In this document: positions 9,642-15,915 of the stretch, piece by piece
Layout of the letters: every line of letters begins with the position of its first letter
How positions within the stretch are numbered: the stretch's first letter is position 1
Assembly (NCBI RefSeq): GCF_000159635.1
Contig: NZ_GG667191.1
Location: 604,854 to 639,586 of the forward strand
Direction of reading: 5' to 3'
Origin: Corynebacterium lipophiloflavum DSM 44291
GTDB taxonomy: Bacteria > Actinomycetota > Actinomycetes > Mycobacteriales > Mycobacteriaceae
DNA: 34,733 nucleotides
Notes under the pieces: model-generated
The model's input: the letters and a program-made list of their open reading frames with translations, nothing else
Database searches by the model: none
Told to the model about the DNA's origin: nothing
Position numbers and translations under genes: made by a program

Positions 9642-9908
9642 ATGAGCACTGATTGCCCGAAGTGCGGGAACGCGCACCGCATGTTGTGTGAATTGCTCGA
9701 CTCCGAGACCACCGCGGCCCGCGCCGCAGAGATCCGCGACTTCATCCAGTCCTGCCCGGAGTGCTTTAGCCGCTACGAGAACGAGCTCGCCGCACGCACC
9801 ATCGTCCAGAAGTGCTGCGGCGCCTCCCACGCCCCGGATCACCTTCGCCAGCGCATTATCGCCTCCATCACGACAGTATCCGTCACCCAGGTTCACTACC
9901 GCAGGTAA
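9642..9908 (+). CDS. rshA: anti-sigma factor RshA (RsrA-like, ZAS family)
   Basis: This 88-residue protein is the predicted redox-sensitive inhibitor of SigH. Its C-terminal part (KCCGASHAPDHLRQRI) matches mycobacterial RshA. The zinc-associated anti-sigma motif HxxxCxxC is altered: Cys38 and Cys41 (SCPEC) are present, but the His position is Phe34. The N-terminus has an extra CxxC (Cys5, Cys8) and His12, and also Cys16, which could supply metal ligands instead. The ATG directly follows the sigH stop, with GGAGG about 11 nt upstream inside sigH, so the two are translationally linked. A strong bidirectional terminator follows. Confidence 0.88.
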   Translation: MSTDCPKCGNAHRMLCELLDSETTAARAAEIRDFIQSCPECFSRYENELAARTIVQKCCGASHAPDHLRQRIIASITTVSVTQVHYRR

Positions 9909-9930
9909 GGGCTCTCGTGGCCAGTAACGG

Positions 9931-9977
9931 CGAAACGCCCTCCGCGCCTAATGTGGCGTGGAGGGCGTTTCGTTTGC
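9931..9977. terminator. bidirectional terminator between rshA and bL37
   Basis: A nearly perfect 18-bp stem has outer arms CGAAACGCCCTCC (9931-9943) and GGAGGGCGTTTCG (9960-9972), one G-U pair, and an inner CGCC/GGCG around a six-nt loop. On the plus strand TTT follows. The hairpin lies between the convergent rshA and bL37 genes and can serve both. Confidence 0.8.
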
Positions 9978-9982
9978 GCTTC

Positions 9983-10057
9983 TTAAGAGTTCGGGCGCTT
10001 GCCGCGGTTGGCGCTCTTCTTGCGGCGGTCCTTCCGCTTACGACCACGCTTGCTCAT
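9983..10057 (-). CDS. ribosomal protein bL37 (24-residue AURKAIP1/COX24-like protein)
   Basis: This very small gene encodes 24 residues, starting MSKRGRKRKDRRKK and ending NRGKRPNS. It matches the short, highly basic actinobacterial 50S protein bL37 seen in mycobacterial ribosomes. An AAGGAGG ribosome-binding site lies four nt upstream of the ATG, one of the strongest in the window. It is located between rshA and whiB1, its usual neighbourhood. The length and composition leave little doubt, although the gene is too short for standard ORF callers. Confidence 0.88.
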   Translation of the reverse strand: MSKRGRKRKDRRKKSANRGKRPNS

Positions 10058-10156
10058 GGTGCCTCCTTGTATGGGTCAAAGTGTGTCTCGTTTCCCCACT
10101 TTATCGCCCGCGCGGGCGCGCGGAGAAATCGGGGCGCTAAGGCGTGACGGCTGGGC

Positions 10157-10420
10157 TTAGGCGGTCAGGCGTGCGCGATTGCGGGCGCGCTGCTTGTTGC
10201 GTCGCTTGAGCGCACGGCGCTCCTCTTCGGACAGGCCGCCCCACACGCCGGCGTCCTGGCCGGTCTCCAGTGCCCACTTCAGGCACTGGCTGGTCACGGG
10301 GCAGCGGTTGCAGACAAGCTTCGCCTGCGCGATCTGGCTGAGTGCGGGGCCGGAGTTTCCGACGGGGAAGAACAGCTCGGGGTCTTCGTCGCGGCAAACG
10401 GCTTCGTGGCGCCAATCCAT
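10157..10420 (-). CDS. whiB1: WhiB-family iron-sulfur transcription factor WhiB1
   Basis: This 87-residue protein is almost identical in pattern to mycobacterial WhiB1. The four [4Fe-4S] cysteines are Cys9, Cys37, Cys40 and Cys46. The GVWGG turn is near residues 58-62, followed by the basic DNA-binding tail RRALKRRNKQRARNR. WhiB1 is a nitric-oxide-sensitive regulator that binds the housekeeping sigma factor; this is family knowledge. ATG 10420 is preceded by GAAGGAG at eight nt; the upstream in-frame extension to 10564 is not conserved in the family. The long upstream region holds several repeats and a CRP/GlxR-like site. Confidence 0.95.
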   Translation of the reverse strand: MDWRHEAVCRDEDPELFFPVGNSGPALSQIAQAKLVCNRCPVTSQCLKWALETGQDAGVWGGLSEEERRALKRRNKQRARNRARLTA

Positions 10421-10464
10421 GGTCAGTACTCCTTCATTCAGTGGGTTTCGTTGCGTTTTAAGGT

Positions 10465-10481
10465 TTTGTGCGCACCACAAA
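10465..10481. repeat. inverted repeat TTTGTG-N5-CACAAA upstream of whiB1
   Basis: Perfect 6-bp arms with a five-nt centre (CGCAC), 45-61 bp upstream of the whiB1 start codon. The arms resemble CRP half-sites but the spacing is five, not the CRP/GlxR six between TGTGA and TCACA. It could be an operator near the whiB1 promoter. Confidence 0.4.
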
Positions 10482-10485
10482 TGCC

Positions 10486-10499
10486 CCCAGAGATCTGGG
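10486..10499. repeat. inverted repeat CCCAGA-GA-TCTGGG upstream of whiB1
   Basis: Perfect 6-bp arms around a 2-nt centre, four bp further from whiB1 than the previous repeat. Together they place two dyads within 35 bp, a pattern typical of operator regions. Confidence 0.35.
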
Positions 10500-10546
10500 T
10501 GCACTGTACGTTTCAACACGGCAGGAGTTGGGCAGATCTTCCCGGT

Positions 10547-10560
10547 GGATCCGGGATCCG
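10547..10560. repeat. tandem direct repeat GGATCCG x2
   Basis: Two adjacent exact copies of GGATCCG, each with a palindromic GGATCC core. No function is apparent. Confidence 0.5.
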
Positions 10561-10578
10561 TCATCCATTTCCCTGCTG

Positions 10579-10604
10579 TTAACCCCGTGGTGGCTTGGGG
10601 TTAA
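10579..10604. repeat. inverted repeat TTAACCCC-N10-GGGGTTAA
   Basis: Perfect 8-bp arms. A second hairpin (GGGCT...AGCCC, 10605-10622) follows directly, then a short T run. On the plus strand this pair resembles a terminator, but no plus-strand gene lies upstream. It may structure a long whiB1 leader or a small RNA. Confidence 0.4.
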
Positions 10605-10687
10605 GGGCTAGGTAACCAGCCCGTCGTTTTGGCTACCCGAGAATAATGGCACGTCCCAACGATCTCCGCTAGGGGTAGAGCCCGAAT

Positions 10688-10703
10688 TGTGATGGAGATC
10701 ATA
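10688..10703. promoter_or_regulatory. candidate CRP/GlxR binding site
   Basis: TGTGATGGAGATCATA matches TGTGA-N6-TCACA at nine of ten informative positions. It lies between divergent whiB1 (268 bp away) and the membrane protein gene (209 bp away). In M. tuberculosis the whiB1 promoter is controlled by the CRP homologue Rv3676. GlxR is the corynebacterial equivalent. Confidence 0.5.
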
Positions 10704-10859
10704 TTTTCTTTCGTGTAGAAAATGGCTCGGATTGGTGGGCACCCATGAAATTTCCGTTCTGCTGCAAGGCGCTGGCCTGCACTTTTGCCTACTTTGGAGC
10801 GAGCACGCAGCCAGGCGCGCGGTCAAATCGCTTCGATACCCATTGTGGACGCACTCGTT

Positions 10860-10879
10860 GCGTTTACGTGGCGTTTACG
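10860..10879. repeat. tandem GCGTTTACG pair, 11-bp period
   Basis: Exact copies at 10860-10868 and 10871-10879, one helical turn apart. The second overlaps the position expected for the -35 of the following gene. This is typical of direct-repeat operators. Confidence 0.4.
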
Positions 10880-10897
10880 GGGAATTTGAGGCGCGGA

Positions 10898-10903
10898 TAC
10901 ACT
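10898..10903 (+). promoter_or_regulatory. candidate -10 of the 10912 membrane protein gene, leaderless start
   Basis: TACACT ends eight nt before the GTG start. TTTACG (10874-10879) lies 18 bp upstream as a possible -35. Confidence 0.4.
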
Positions 10904-10911
10904 TAAGCCCC

Positions 10912-11379
10912 GTGACTGAGAAACGAAACCCCATTGACGAAAACGAGCGTGCCGCACTCGCCGTCCCCGCTGTGGTCAAGTTCGGTGCGGCCGTTGTGCT
11001 CGCGCAGTGCCTAGCGTTGTTCGGATATTCGATCTGGCTGATTGTCACCAACCTCCGCGGCACGGCGTCGTCAAGCTTGGAGTCCGCCTCCGCCGCCACG
11101 GACTTCGTGGGCATCGGAACCGCGGTGTTTCTGCTCATCGTCTTCGGTTTCGTCGCCTACCACGCCGCGAGCACCGTGGCCGGGCAGCCGTCGGGCCGCG
11201 GCGCAATCGTGCTGATTGAAGCAATCCTGCTCGGCGTGGCCTTCTACATGTTCACCGGGGGAGCGGTACTCCTCGGCGCCGTCACCTTGGTCTCCGCCCT
11301 GCTCGCGCTCGCCGGGGTGTTCCACCCCGCCGCGGTCCAGTACTGGGAAGCGCGCTTTCACGCCCGCACCCGCGCCTAG
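10912..11379 (+). CDS. four-helix integral membrane protein, unknown function
   Basis: This 155-residue protein has a charged cytoplasmic N-terminus (MTEKRNPIDENERAAL) followed by four predicted membrane helices at about residues 20-45, 65-85, 100-120 and 122-142. It ends in a basic tail. The arrangement next to whiB1 recalls Rv3217c, a small membrane protein, but no catalytic motif is visible and I do not claim that identity. The GTG at 10912 is favoured by the -10 eight nt upstream; the frame is open to 10732 but the extension is not hydrophobic and has no ribosome-binding site. Its stop shares CTAG with the stop of the convergent gene. Confidence 0.75.
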   Translation: MTEKRNPIDENERAALAVPAVVKFGAAVVLAQCLALFGYSIWLIVTNLRGTASSSLESASAATDFVGIGTAVFLLIVFGFVAYHAASTVAGQPSGRGAIVLIEAILLGVAFYMFTGGAVLLGAVTLVSALLALAGVFHPAAVQYWEARFHARTRA

Positions 11380-12569
11380 CTGGCGGAAAATACCACCAGC
11401 TCGCCGCCGCGCTTTTCGACGACCGCGTCTCCCGCGCCCGCCAGCCCCACCGGGCCCGCGTAACCACCGCGATCGAGAGCGATCACCCGTTCCACCTCGC
11501 GGGTGTCCCAGTTAGCGACAACCACACCCGCGCTAGTTGCGAAGAGCAACTTGTCGCCGGCCGCGAAGCCAGGCCCCAACGCGCCGTCGAACGCCCCGCT
11601 GAAATGCAGACCGTCCGGCTCGAACAAGGACAGCGTGTTCGGGGAGAAGTACGTCATGTGGTGGGGCAGATCGGCGGATTCGCCGGTTGCGGGGTCGGCA
11701 GCTGGGCCGAGATCGGGGGCGGGGGACGCCGATAACTGCTCGCCGTTTGTGTTGTAGGCGCTGACCTGCATCGAGCCCGGGTCGTAGACCGCCGCGGCCT
11801 GCGGCGACACCGCGACCACATAGGCCGACTCCGCGATGGGGACGTCGGCGTGAATCTCCGGCTTGCGGGAATCCTCAGGGGTGGTTGTTTGCAGCCGCAG
11901 CCACGTCCCGTCCTCGCAACGCTCGGTCACCGCGAGCAGTTCCTTGCGCGTTTGCGCCGAGGTGATCGTGCACGCGTGCGGCTGCATCCCGGACTCCTGC
12001 GGGGCCTCAACACGGCCGTACTCCACGGTGCGCACGAGGTCCGAGCGCCACAGCTCCACGCGCTCTGCGCTGGCGTAGCCCACGCGATCGTTCGACGACA
12101 GCGACGCCACCTCATCCGGGGCCACCGACGAGCGCGTTGCCGAGTACGTCCCGGCCAAGGCGTCGAGCGCCACGACGTCGCCGCAGCCGGCGGTGCCGCG
12201 GTAGGTGGCGACCACCTTTCCCCAGGCCGCGTCAAGCGCGCACAGGTCGAGGTCGCGCTGATACGTCCACGCCGTCTCCCCTTGCGGCGTTGTCGCCCGC
12301 AGAGTGCCGTCGGCGTAGGAAATGATCATGCCCTCGGCGACAACGGGTGCGACACCCTCCGAGGTGTCGGGGAGGCGGAAAGATTCCTGAAGCGTTGATG
12401 GGGGCGTCGACAAGCTAGCTGCGCTCTCATACTCCTTCACCGCGGGCGACAGCTGGGAGGCGCGGATGGGGGCGGTGGCGAACGCCACGGCCACCAGCAC
12501 CAGCGATGCCGCCGCGATTACCGCCGCCGCGATGAGGTCGCCCCGGGTGCGTCGATAAGGTGCGCTCAC
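11376..12569 (-). CDS. Rv3212 family membrane-anchored protein
   Basis: This 397-residue protein begins with a single N-terminal membrane anchor (about residues 11-34, rich in Ala/Val/Leu). The rest would be extracytoplasmic. The repeated short strands such as VVAEGMIISYADGTLRATT and LLFATSAGVVVANWDTREV look like blades of a beta-propeller, but I cannot count them reliably. Cysteine pairs such as C110/C129 may form disulfides outside the cell. The GTG start overlaps the helicase stop (GTGA), so it is translationally coupled, as Rv3212 follows Rv3211. Function unknown. Confidence 0.8.
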   Translation of the reverse strand: MSAPYRRTRGDLIAAAVIAAASLVLVAVAFATAPIRASQLSPAVKEYESAASLSTPPSTLQESFRLPDTSEGVAPVVAEGMIISYADGTLRATTPQGETAWTYQRDLDLCALDAAWGKVVATYRGTAGCGDVVALDALAGTYSATRSSVAPDEVASLSSNDRVGYASAERVELWRSDLVRTVEYGRVEAPQESGMQPHACTITSAQTRKELLAVTERCEDGTWLRLQTTTPEDSRKPEIHADVPIAESAYVVAVSPQAAAVYDPGSMQVSAYNTNGEQLSASPAPDLGPAADPATGESADLPHHMTYFSPNTLSLFEPDGLHFSGAFDGALGPGFAAGDKLLFATSAGVVVANWDTREVERVIALDRGGYAGPVGLAGAGDAVVEKRGGELVVFSAS

Positions 12570-13858
12570 CGGCGCTTCCTTTCGCGCGGGCGGCGCGGGG
12601 AGGGGTCACCGTGGACGGTGACCGCCGGGCCGACGCGCTCGCCGGCGGAGTCGGGGATATCCAGTGCCTCGTAAAGCTCCGGCGAGGTGGAAAACCACGC
12701 CGGTGGATCGGGCATCTCGAGTCCCAGTTCGGCGTTGATCGCAGTCCATTTCTGCCCCTCATCAAAGCCGACGAGCGTGACCGCGATCCCGGTCTGTCCC
12801 GCCCGGCCCGTGCGGCCGATGCGATGGACGTAGGTCATGGGATCATCCGGGGTCTGGAAGTTGATGACGTGGGTCACGTCGTCGACATCGATGCCGCGCG
12901 CGGCGACGTCCGTGGCCACAAGGATGCTCACCTCGCCGCTGCGAAACGCCTCGAGCGCCTGTTCACGCGCACCCTGGCCCAGATCGCCGTGGACGGAACC
13001 GACGTCGAAACCGCGCTCGGCGAGATCGCGGGCCACCTCGGCGGCGGTGCGCTTCATCCGCGTGAAGACGATCGTGCGCCCGCGCCCGCGCGCCTGCAGG
13101 ATGCGCGCGGTGACCTCGAGCTTGTCCATGCGGTGCGACCGAAAGACCACCTGGCGCGTCGTCGAGTGGGTGCTCGGGGTGTTCGCGGCCTCGGCGCGGA
13201 TGTGCACGGGCCGGTTCATCAACGACCGCGCCAGGGTCAAAATCGGCCCGGGCATCGTCGCCGAAAACAGCATCGCCTGCACCGGTTGCGGCAGAGCGGC
13301 CCACAGCTTCTGGATGTCCGGGAAGAAACCAAGGTCGAGCATCTCGTCGGCCTCGTCGAGCACCAACACCGCGACGCGGTCCAGTTGCAGGTTGCCGCGG
13401 TTGAGAAGGTCAATCAGGCGACCCGGGGTTCCGACCACGACGTCGACGCCACTGCTCAATACCGCTATCTGCGCTTCGTAGGGCCGCCCGCCGTAGACGG
13501 TGGTGATCCGCACAGGGGTGTACTTCGCGGCTCGGGAAAGGTCTTCCCCGACCTGCACGGCCAGCTCGCGCGTCGGCACGATAATCAACGCTCGGGGAGT
13601 GCCGTCGAGCTCGGCGACGTCAGCGTCGTCGAAGACCCGATCCAGGAGGGGAACACCGAACGCGTAGGTCTTGCCCATGCCCGTGCGCGCCTGGCCGATG
13701 ACATCCTTGCCCGCCAGGGCCAGCGGCGCCGCGAGCTCCTGGATGGAAAAGGTGTGCGTGATCCCGAGCTCATGTAACGCATCGACAATCTCCGCCGCGA
13801 CACCGAGCTCGGCGAACGTCGGCGCGAGTTGCTCCGCAGGGTTAGTTGGGGTAAGCAC
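12566..13858 (-). CDS. DEAD-box ATP-dependent RNA helicase (RhlE-like)
   Basis: This 430-residue protein has the full helicase core: Q motif near residue 40, Walker A ARTGMGKT at 57-64, PTRELA at 95-100, TPGR at 144-147, DEAD at 168-171, SAT at 199-201, then HGD, ATDVAARGID and HRIGRTGRAG in the second RecA domain. A short C-terminal tail ends in basic residues (RRPRERKRR). It probably unwinds structured RNA during ribosome assembly or mRNA turnover. A -10 TAAGAT sits six nt before the GTG, suggesting a leaderless message. It corresponds to Rv3211. Confidence 0.93.
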   Translation of the reverse strand: MLTPTNPAEQLAPTFAELGVAAEIVDALHELGITHTFSIQELAAPLALAGKDVIGQARTGMGKTYAFGVPLLDRVFDDADVAELDGTPRALIIVPTRELAVQVGEDLSRAAKYTPVRITTVYGGRPYEAQIAVLSSGVDVVVGTPGRLIDLLNRGNLQLDRVAVLVLDEADEMLDLGFFPDIQKLWAALPQPVQAMLFSATMPGPILTLARSLMNRPVHIRAEAANTPSTHSTTRQVVFRSHRMDKLEVTARILQARGRGRTIVFTRMKRTAAEVARDLAERGFDVGSVHGDLGQGAREQALEAFRSGEVSILVATDVAARGIDVDDVTHVINFQTPDDPMTYVHRIGRTGRAGQTGIAVTLVGFDEGQKWTAINAELGLEMPDPPAWFSTSPELYEALDIPDSAGERVGPAVTVHGDPSPRRPRERKRR

Positions 13859-13864
13859 ACGCTC

Positions 13865-13870
13865 ATCTTA
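13865..13870 (-). promoter_or_regulatory. -10 of the DEAD-box helicase gene, leaderless start
   Basis: TAAGAT on the minus strand ends six nt before the GTG at 13858. No ribosome-binding site is present between them. Confidence 0.5.
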
Positions 13871-13911
13871 GCGCCGGCGGATTTCGACCGGCGAGTGCAG
13901 TGGCCGCTGCG

Positions 13912-13931
13912 GCCGATACAGCCGATACAAT
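13912..13931 (+). promoter_or_regulatory. candidate promoter with tandem GCCGATACA repeat for the DUF3107 gene
   Basis: GCCGATACA is duplicated exactly at 13912-13920 and 13921-13929. The second copy contributes to TACAAT (13926-13931), a good -10, giving a leader of about 40 nt with AAGGACAG upstream of the ATG at 13982. Confidence 0.5.
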
Positions 13932-13981
13932 GGTGCGGACTGCGAAAACCAAACTGAGACAAGGACAGTGAATCTAAGCAC

Positions 13982-14206
13982 ATGGATATCAGGATCGGAC
14001 TTTCCGACAGCCAGCGAGAGCTCGCGGTTTCCAGCAACGAGATGCAGGAGGATGTCCTTGCGCGCGTGAGCGCGGCGATCGCGGAGGGCCAGCCGACGCT
14101 GACCTTGGAAGACGACAAGGGCCGCAAGTTCCTCGTGCGCACCGAACGCATCGCGTATGTCGAAGTGGGCAACTCCAACGCGCGCGCCGTTGGCTTCGCC
14201 CGCTAA
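13982..14206 (+). CDS. DUF3107 family protein
   Basis: This 74-residue protein has the family pattern: a beta strand MDIRIGLSDSQREL, a central helix around LARVSAAIAEG, and a C-terminal strand RIAYVEVGN ending FAR. It corresponds to the small Rv3208A protein of mycobacteria. Its function is unknown. It diverges from the helicase gene and is followed 21 nt later by the DUF3152 gene, which appears to have its own promoter. Confidence 0.88.
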   Translation: MDIRIGLSDSQRELAVSSNEMQEDVLARVSAAIAEGQPTLTLEDDKGRKFLVRTERIAYVEVGNSNARAVGFAR

Positions 14207-14214
14207 CGCCCGGC

Positions 14215-14220
14215 TAGATT
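14215..14220 (+). promoter_or_regulatory. candidate -10 of the DUF3152 gene, leaderless start
   Basis: TAGATT ends seven nt before ATG 14228, the same spacing as for aroA, the SRAP gene and sigH. Confidence 0.4.
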
Positions 14221-14227
14221 AAGGCGC

Positions 14228-15169
14228 ATGACTCACAGGCACGGCCACGCACCCTACGACAGGCCCGAGACTCGCGAGCGGGAGTCGTCGTTTTTCGCGC
14301 GCTTCGCCCGCGAGTACGGGTGGCGTGCCTACGCCATTCCGGTGCTGGCCGTGATCACCGTGTTCGTGCTCGTCAACATGGTCTCCAACCCGGGGGAGGC
14401 GGTGGTAGCCTCGCCGGTGGCGGACACCTCTGCAACTCCTCGCGATGACACGGCGCACAAAGACGACAGCAGTGCGGCGCGAGAGCCGGCGACTCTGCCG
14501 GAAGGCACCGTGGGCTTGGAGGATTTGCCGCCGGGCGGGCCGTACACGGAGAGCGGCGAGGGCACATTTCGCCCCATCGGGGTCCCCGGAGCTGCGGTCG
14601 GCAAGGGCGAAGAGCTCGTCTTGCGCTACGTCGTCGAAGTGGAAAACGGTCTGGATACCAACGCCTACGGTGGCGATGATGCGTTCGCCGCGCTTGTCGA
14701 CGCCACCCTGGCGGACCCGCGCGGCTGGACCAATGATGCGCGCTTCGGTTTCGAGCACGTCGCCGCTGACCAAAACCCCGACCTGAAGATCCAGCTGACT
14801 TCGCCTGGCACGACAAAGGCCACCTGCGGCGCCGACCTCGGCCTGGAGACGAGCTGCCGAACAATGGCCACCGGCGTGAGCACGGTAGTGATTAACGAGG
14901 CCCGCTGGGTGCGCGGCGCCGCCCCGTTCGAAGGCGATCTGGGCGGATACCGCCAGTACCTGGTCAACCACGAGGTCGGCCACGCCCTCGGTTTCGCCGA
15001 GCACGTTGCCTGCCCGGAAAACGGCGCCTTGGCGCCGACGATGATGCAGCAGACGATCAGCCTGAATAACGCCGAGCTGCACAGCCTCGACCACGACGAG
15101 GTGTACCCGGACTCGAACGAAACCTGCCTGGCTAATCCCTGGCCGTACCCGCGTCCGGCCGTTCTTTAA
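14228..15169 (+). CDS. DUF3152 family membrane-anchored zincin
   Basis: This 313-residue protein has a cytoplasmic basic start, one membrane helix at about residues 36-54, an acidic low-complexity linker (about 60-100), then an extracytoplasmic metallopeptidase-like domain. The zinc site is HEVGH at 248-252 followed by ALGFAEH. The third His is at 259, one residue later than in the HExxHxxGxxH metzincin spacing. MMQQT further on may form the Met-turn. Cys residues after the site (Cys262 and others) could be disulfide-bonded. The substrate is unknown. It corresponds to Rv3207c by position and family. Confidence 0.88.
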   Translation: MTHRHGHAPYDRPETRERESSFFARFAREYGWRAYAIPVLAVITVFVLVNMVSNPGEAVVASPVADTSATPRDDTAHKDDSSAAREPATLPEGTVGLEDLPPGGPYTESGEGTFRPIGVPGAAVGKGEELVLRYVVEVENGLDTNAYGGDDAFAALVDATLADPRGWTNDARFGFEHVAADQNPDLKIQLTSPGTTKATCGADLGLETSCRTMATGVSTVVINEARWVRGAAPFEGDLGGYRQYLVNHEVGHALGFAEHVACPENGALAPTMMQQTISLNNAELHSLDHDEVYPDSNETCLANPWPYPRPAVL

Positions 15170-15185
15170 GGGGGGGGACAAAGGC

Positions 15186-15896
15186 ATGGCAATTCCGGGG
15201 CACGTTTTATCCGCTTTCCAGGTCGAGGGGACTTCACTGGTGGAGCTGGGCGCGGCGTGGGATTTCGGAGCGCGCTACGACCGTGTGGTGGTGTCGGCCG
15301 CGACAGCGACCTCCGCGTGGTCGGCGAAGGTGCGCGAGCGCTTCACCTCGCCGGGCGTGCTGGTGGCTCGGCCCGTGCGCGCCACTGACGGCAGGGTCGT
15401 CGTCGGCGGTTTCAGGGCCAGTGAGTTCATTCAGGGCGACACCGCGGCGCGTGCCGACGAGGCGGTCGCCGCAGCGCTCGCTTTCGACGCGGCCATGGCC
15501 GGGGTGGATGCCCCGACGGTCGAGCGCACCGACGTGTGGGCGGAGGCGGATCGCGCGGTGTGGGATGCGGTGCCGACACCCGGCCCGGTGTCCGTCGCCC
15601 ACCTCGACTTCTTCGCGTGCTGCCTTTTTTCGGGCACGTTGCCGCCGGCGCTGACGGACATCGTGCCGTCCGCGGAGCCGCGCCCGCGCGGTTACACGGC
15701 GGCGCTCACGCTTGTCGACGCTCTGCTCAACGAGGCCGTCGATGAGCGCATCGTCTCTCGCTGGGCGCATATCCCGGACCTTCAGGCGCTGGCGCTGCGG
15801 GCCTGCGAGTTCCGTGAGCTGACGGGCGCGTCTACCCGGGGTCAATCGAACGCGAGTGCGAATTTCGAGCGGGTTCGCGCCCTGCTGTCGATCTAA
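15186..15896 (+). CDS. TIGR02569 family actinobacterial protein
   Basis: This 236-residue protein shows the family pattern from its start: HVLSAFQVEG, then LGAAWDFG, VVVSAATATSAWSAKVRE, VARPVRATDGRVVVGGFRA and later the helical stretch LTLVDALLNEAVDERI. No function is established; I see no kinase or nuclease catalytic motif. In actinobacteria the gene habitually precedes the AdnAB helicase-nuclease genes, as here, where adnA starts 19 nt after its stop. A run of eight G (15170-15177) upstream of the ATG may act as, or distort, its ribosome-binding site. A role linked to recombination repair is only an inference from its neighbours. Confidence 0.8.
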   Translation: MAIPGHVLSAFQVEGTSLVELGAAWDFGARYDRVVVSAATATSAWSAKVRERFTSPGVLVARPVRATDGRVVVGGFRASEFIQGDTAARADEAVAAALAFDAAMAGVDAPTVERTDVWAEADRAVWDAVPTPGPVSVAHLDFFACCLFSGTLPPALTDIVPSAEPRPRGYTAALTLVDALLNEAVDERIVSRWAHIPDLQALALRACEFRELTGASTRGQSNASANFERVRALLSI

Positions 15897-15915
15897 CCTG
15901 GCACAATCGGGGCCC

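Larger units (their letters stand above)
10421..10911. other. 491-bp intergenic region between divergent whiB1 and a membrane protein gene
   Basis: This is the longest stretch without a convincing gene. It contains two tight inverted repeats near whiB1, a tandem GGATCCG pair, an 8-bp inverted repeat with a following hairpin, a CRP/GlxR-like site, and a tandem GCGTTTACG pair near the other gene. A stretch around 10690-10725 is more AT-rich than its surroundings. No protein gene is well supported. A 53-codon frame at 10745-10906 lacks a ribosome-binding site. Confidence 0.6.

Noticed and set aside
10521..10545. Possible SigH promoter (GGGAAG ... GTTGAA on the minus strand) before whiB1
   Set aside because: The spacing between the two elements is about 20 nt, too long for the SigH consensus.
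10745..10906. A 53-codon plus-strand frame beginning MKFPFCCKALAC between whiB1 and the membrane protein
   Set aside because: No ribosome-binding site, cysteine-rich odd composition, and it overlaps the promoter and tandem repeat region of the next gene.
12560..13777. Long plus-strand frame opposite the DEAD-box helicase gene
   Set aside because: Arg-rich antisense shadow of a firmly identified gene, with no family resemblance.
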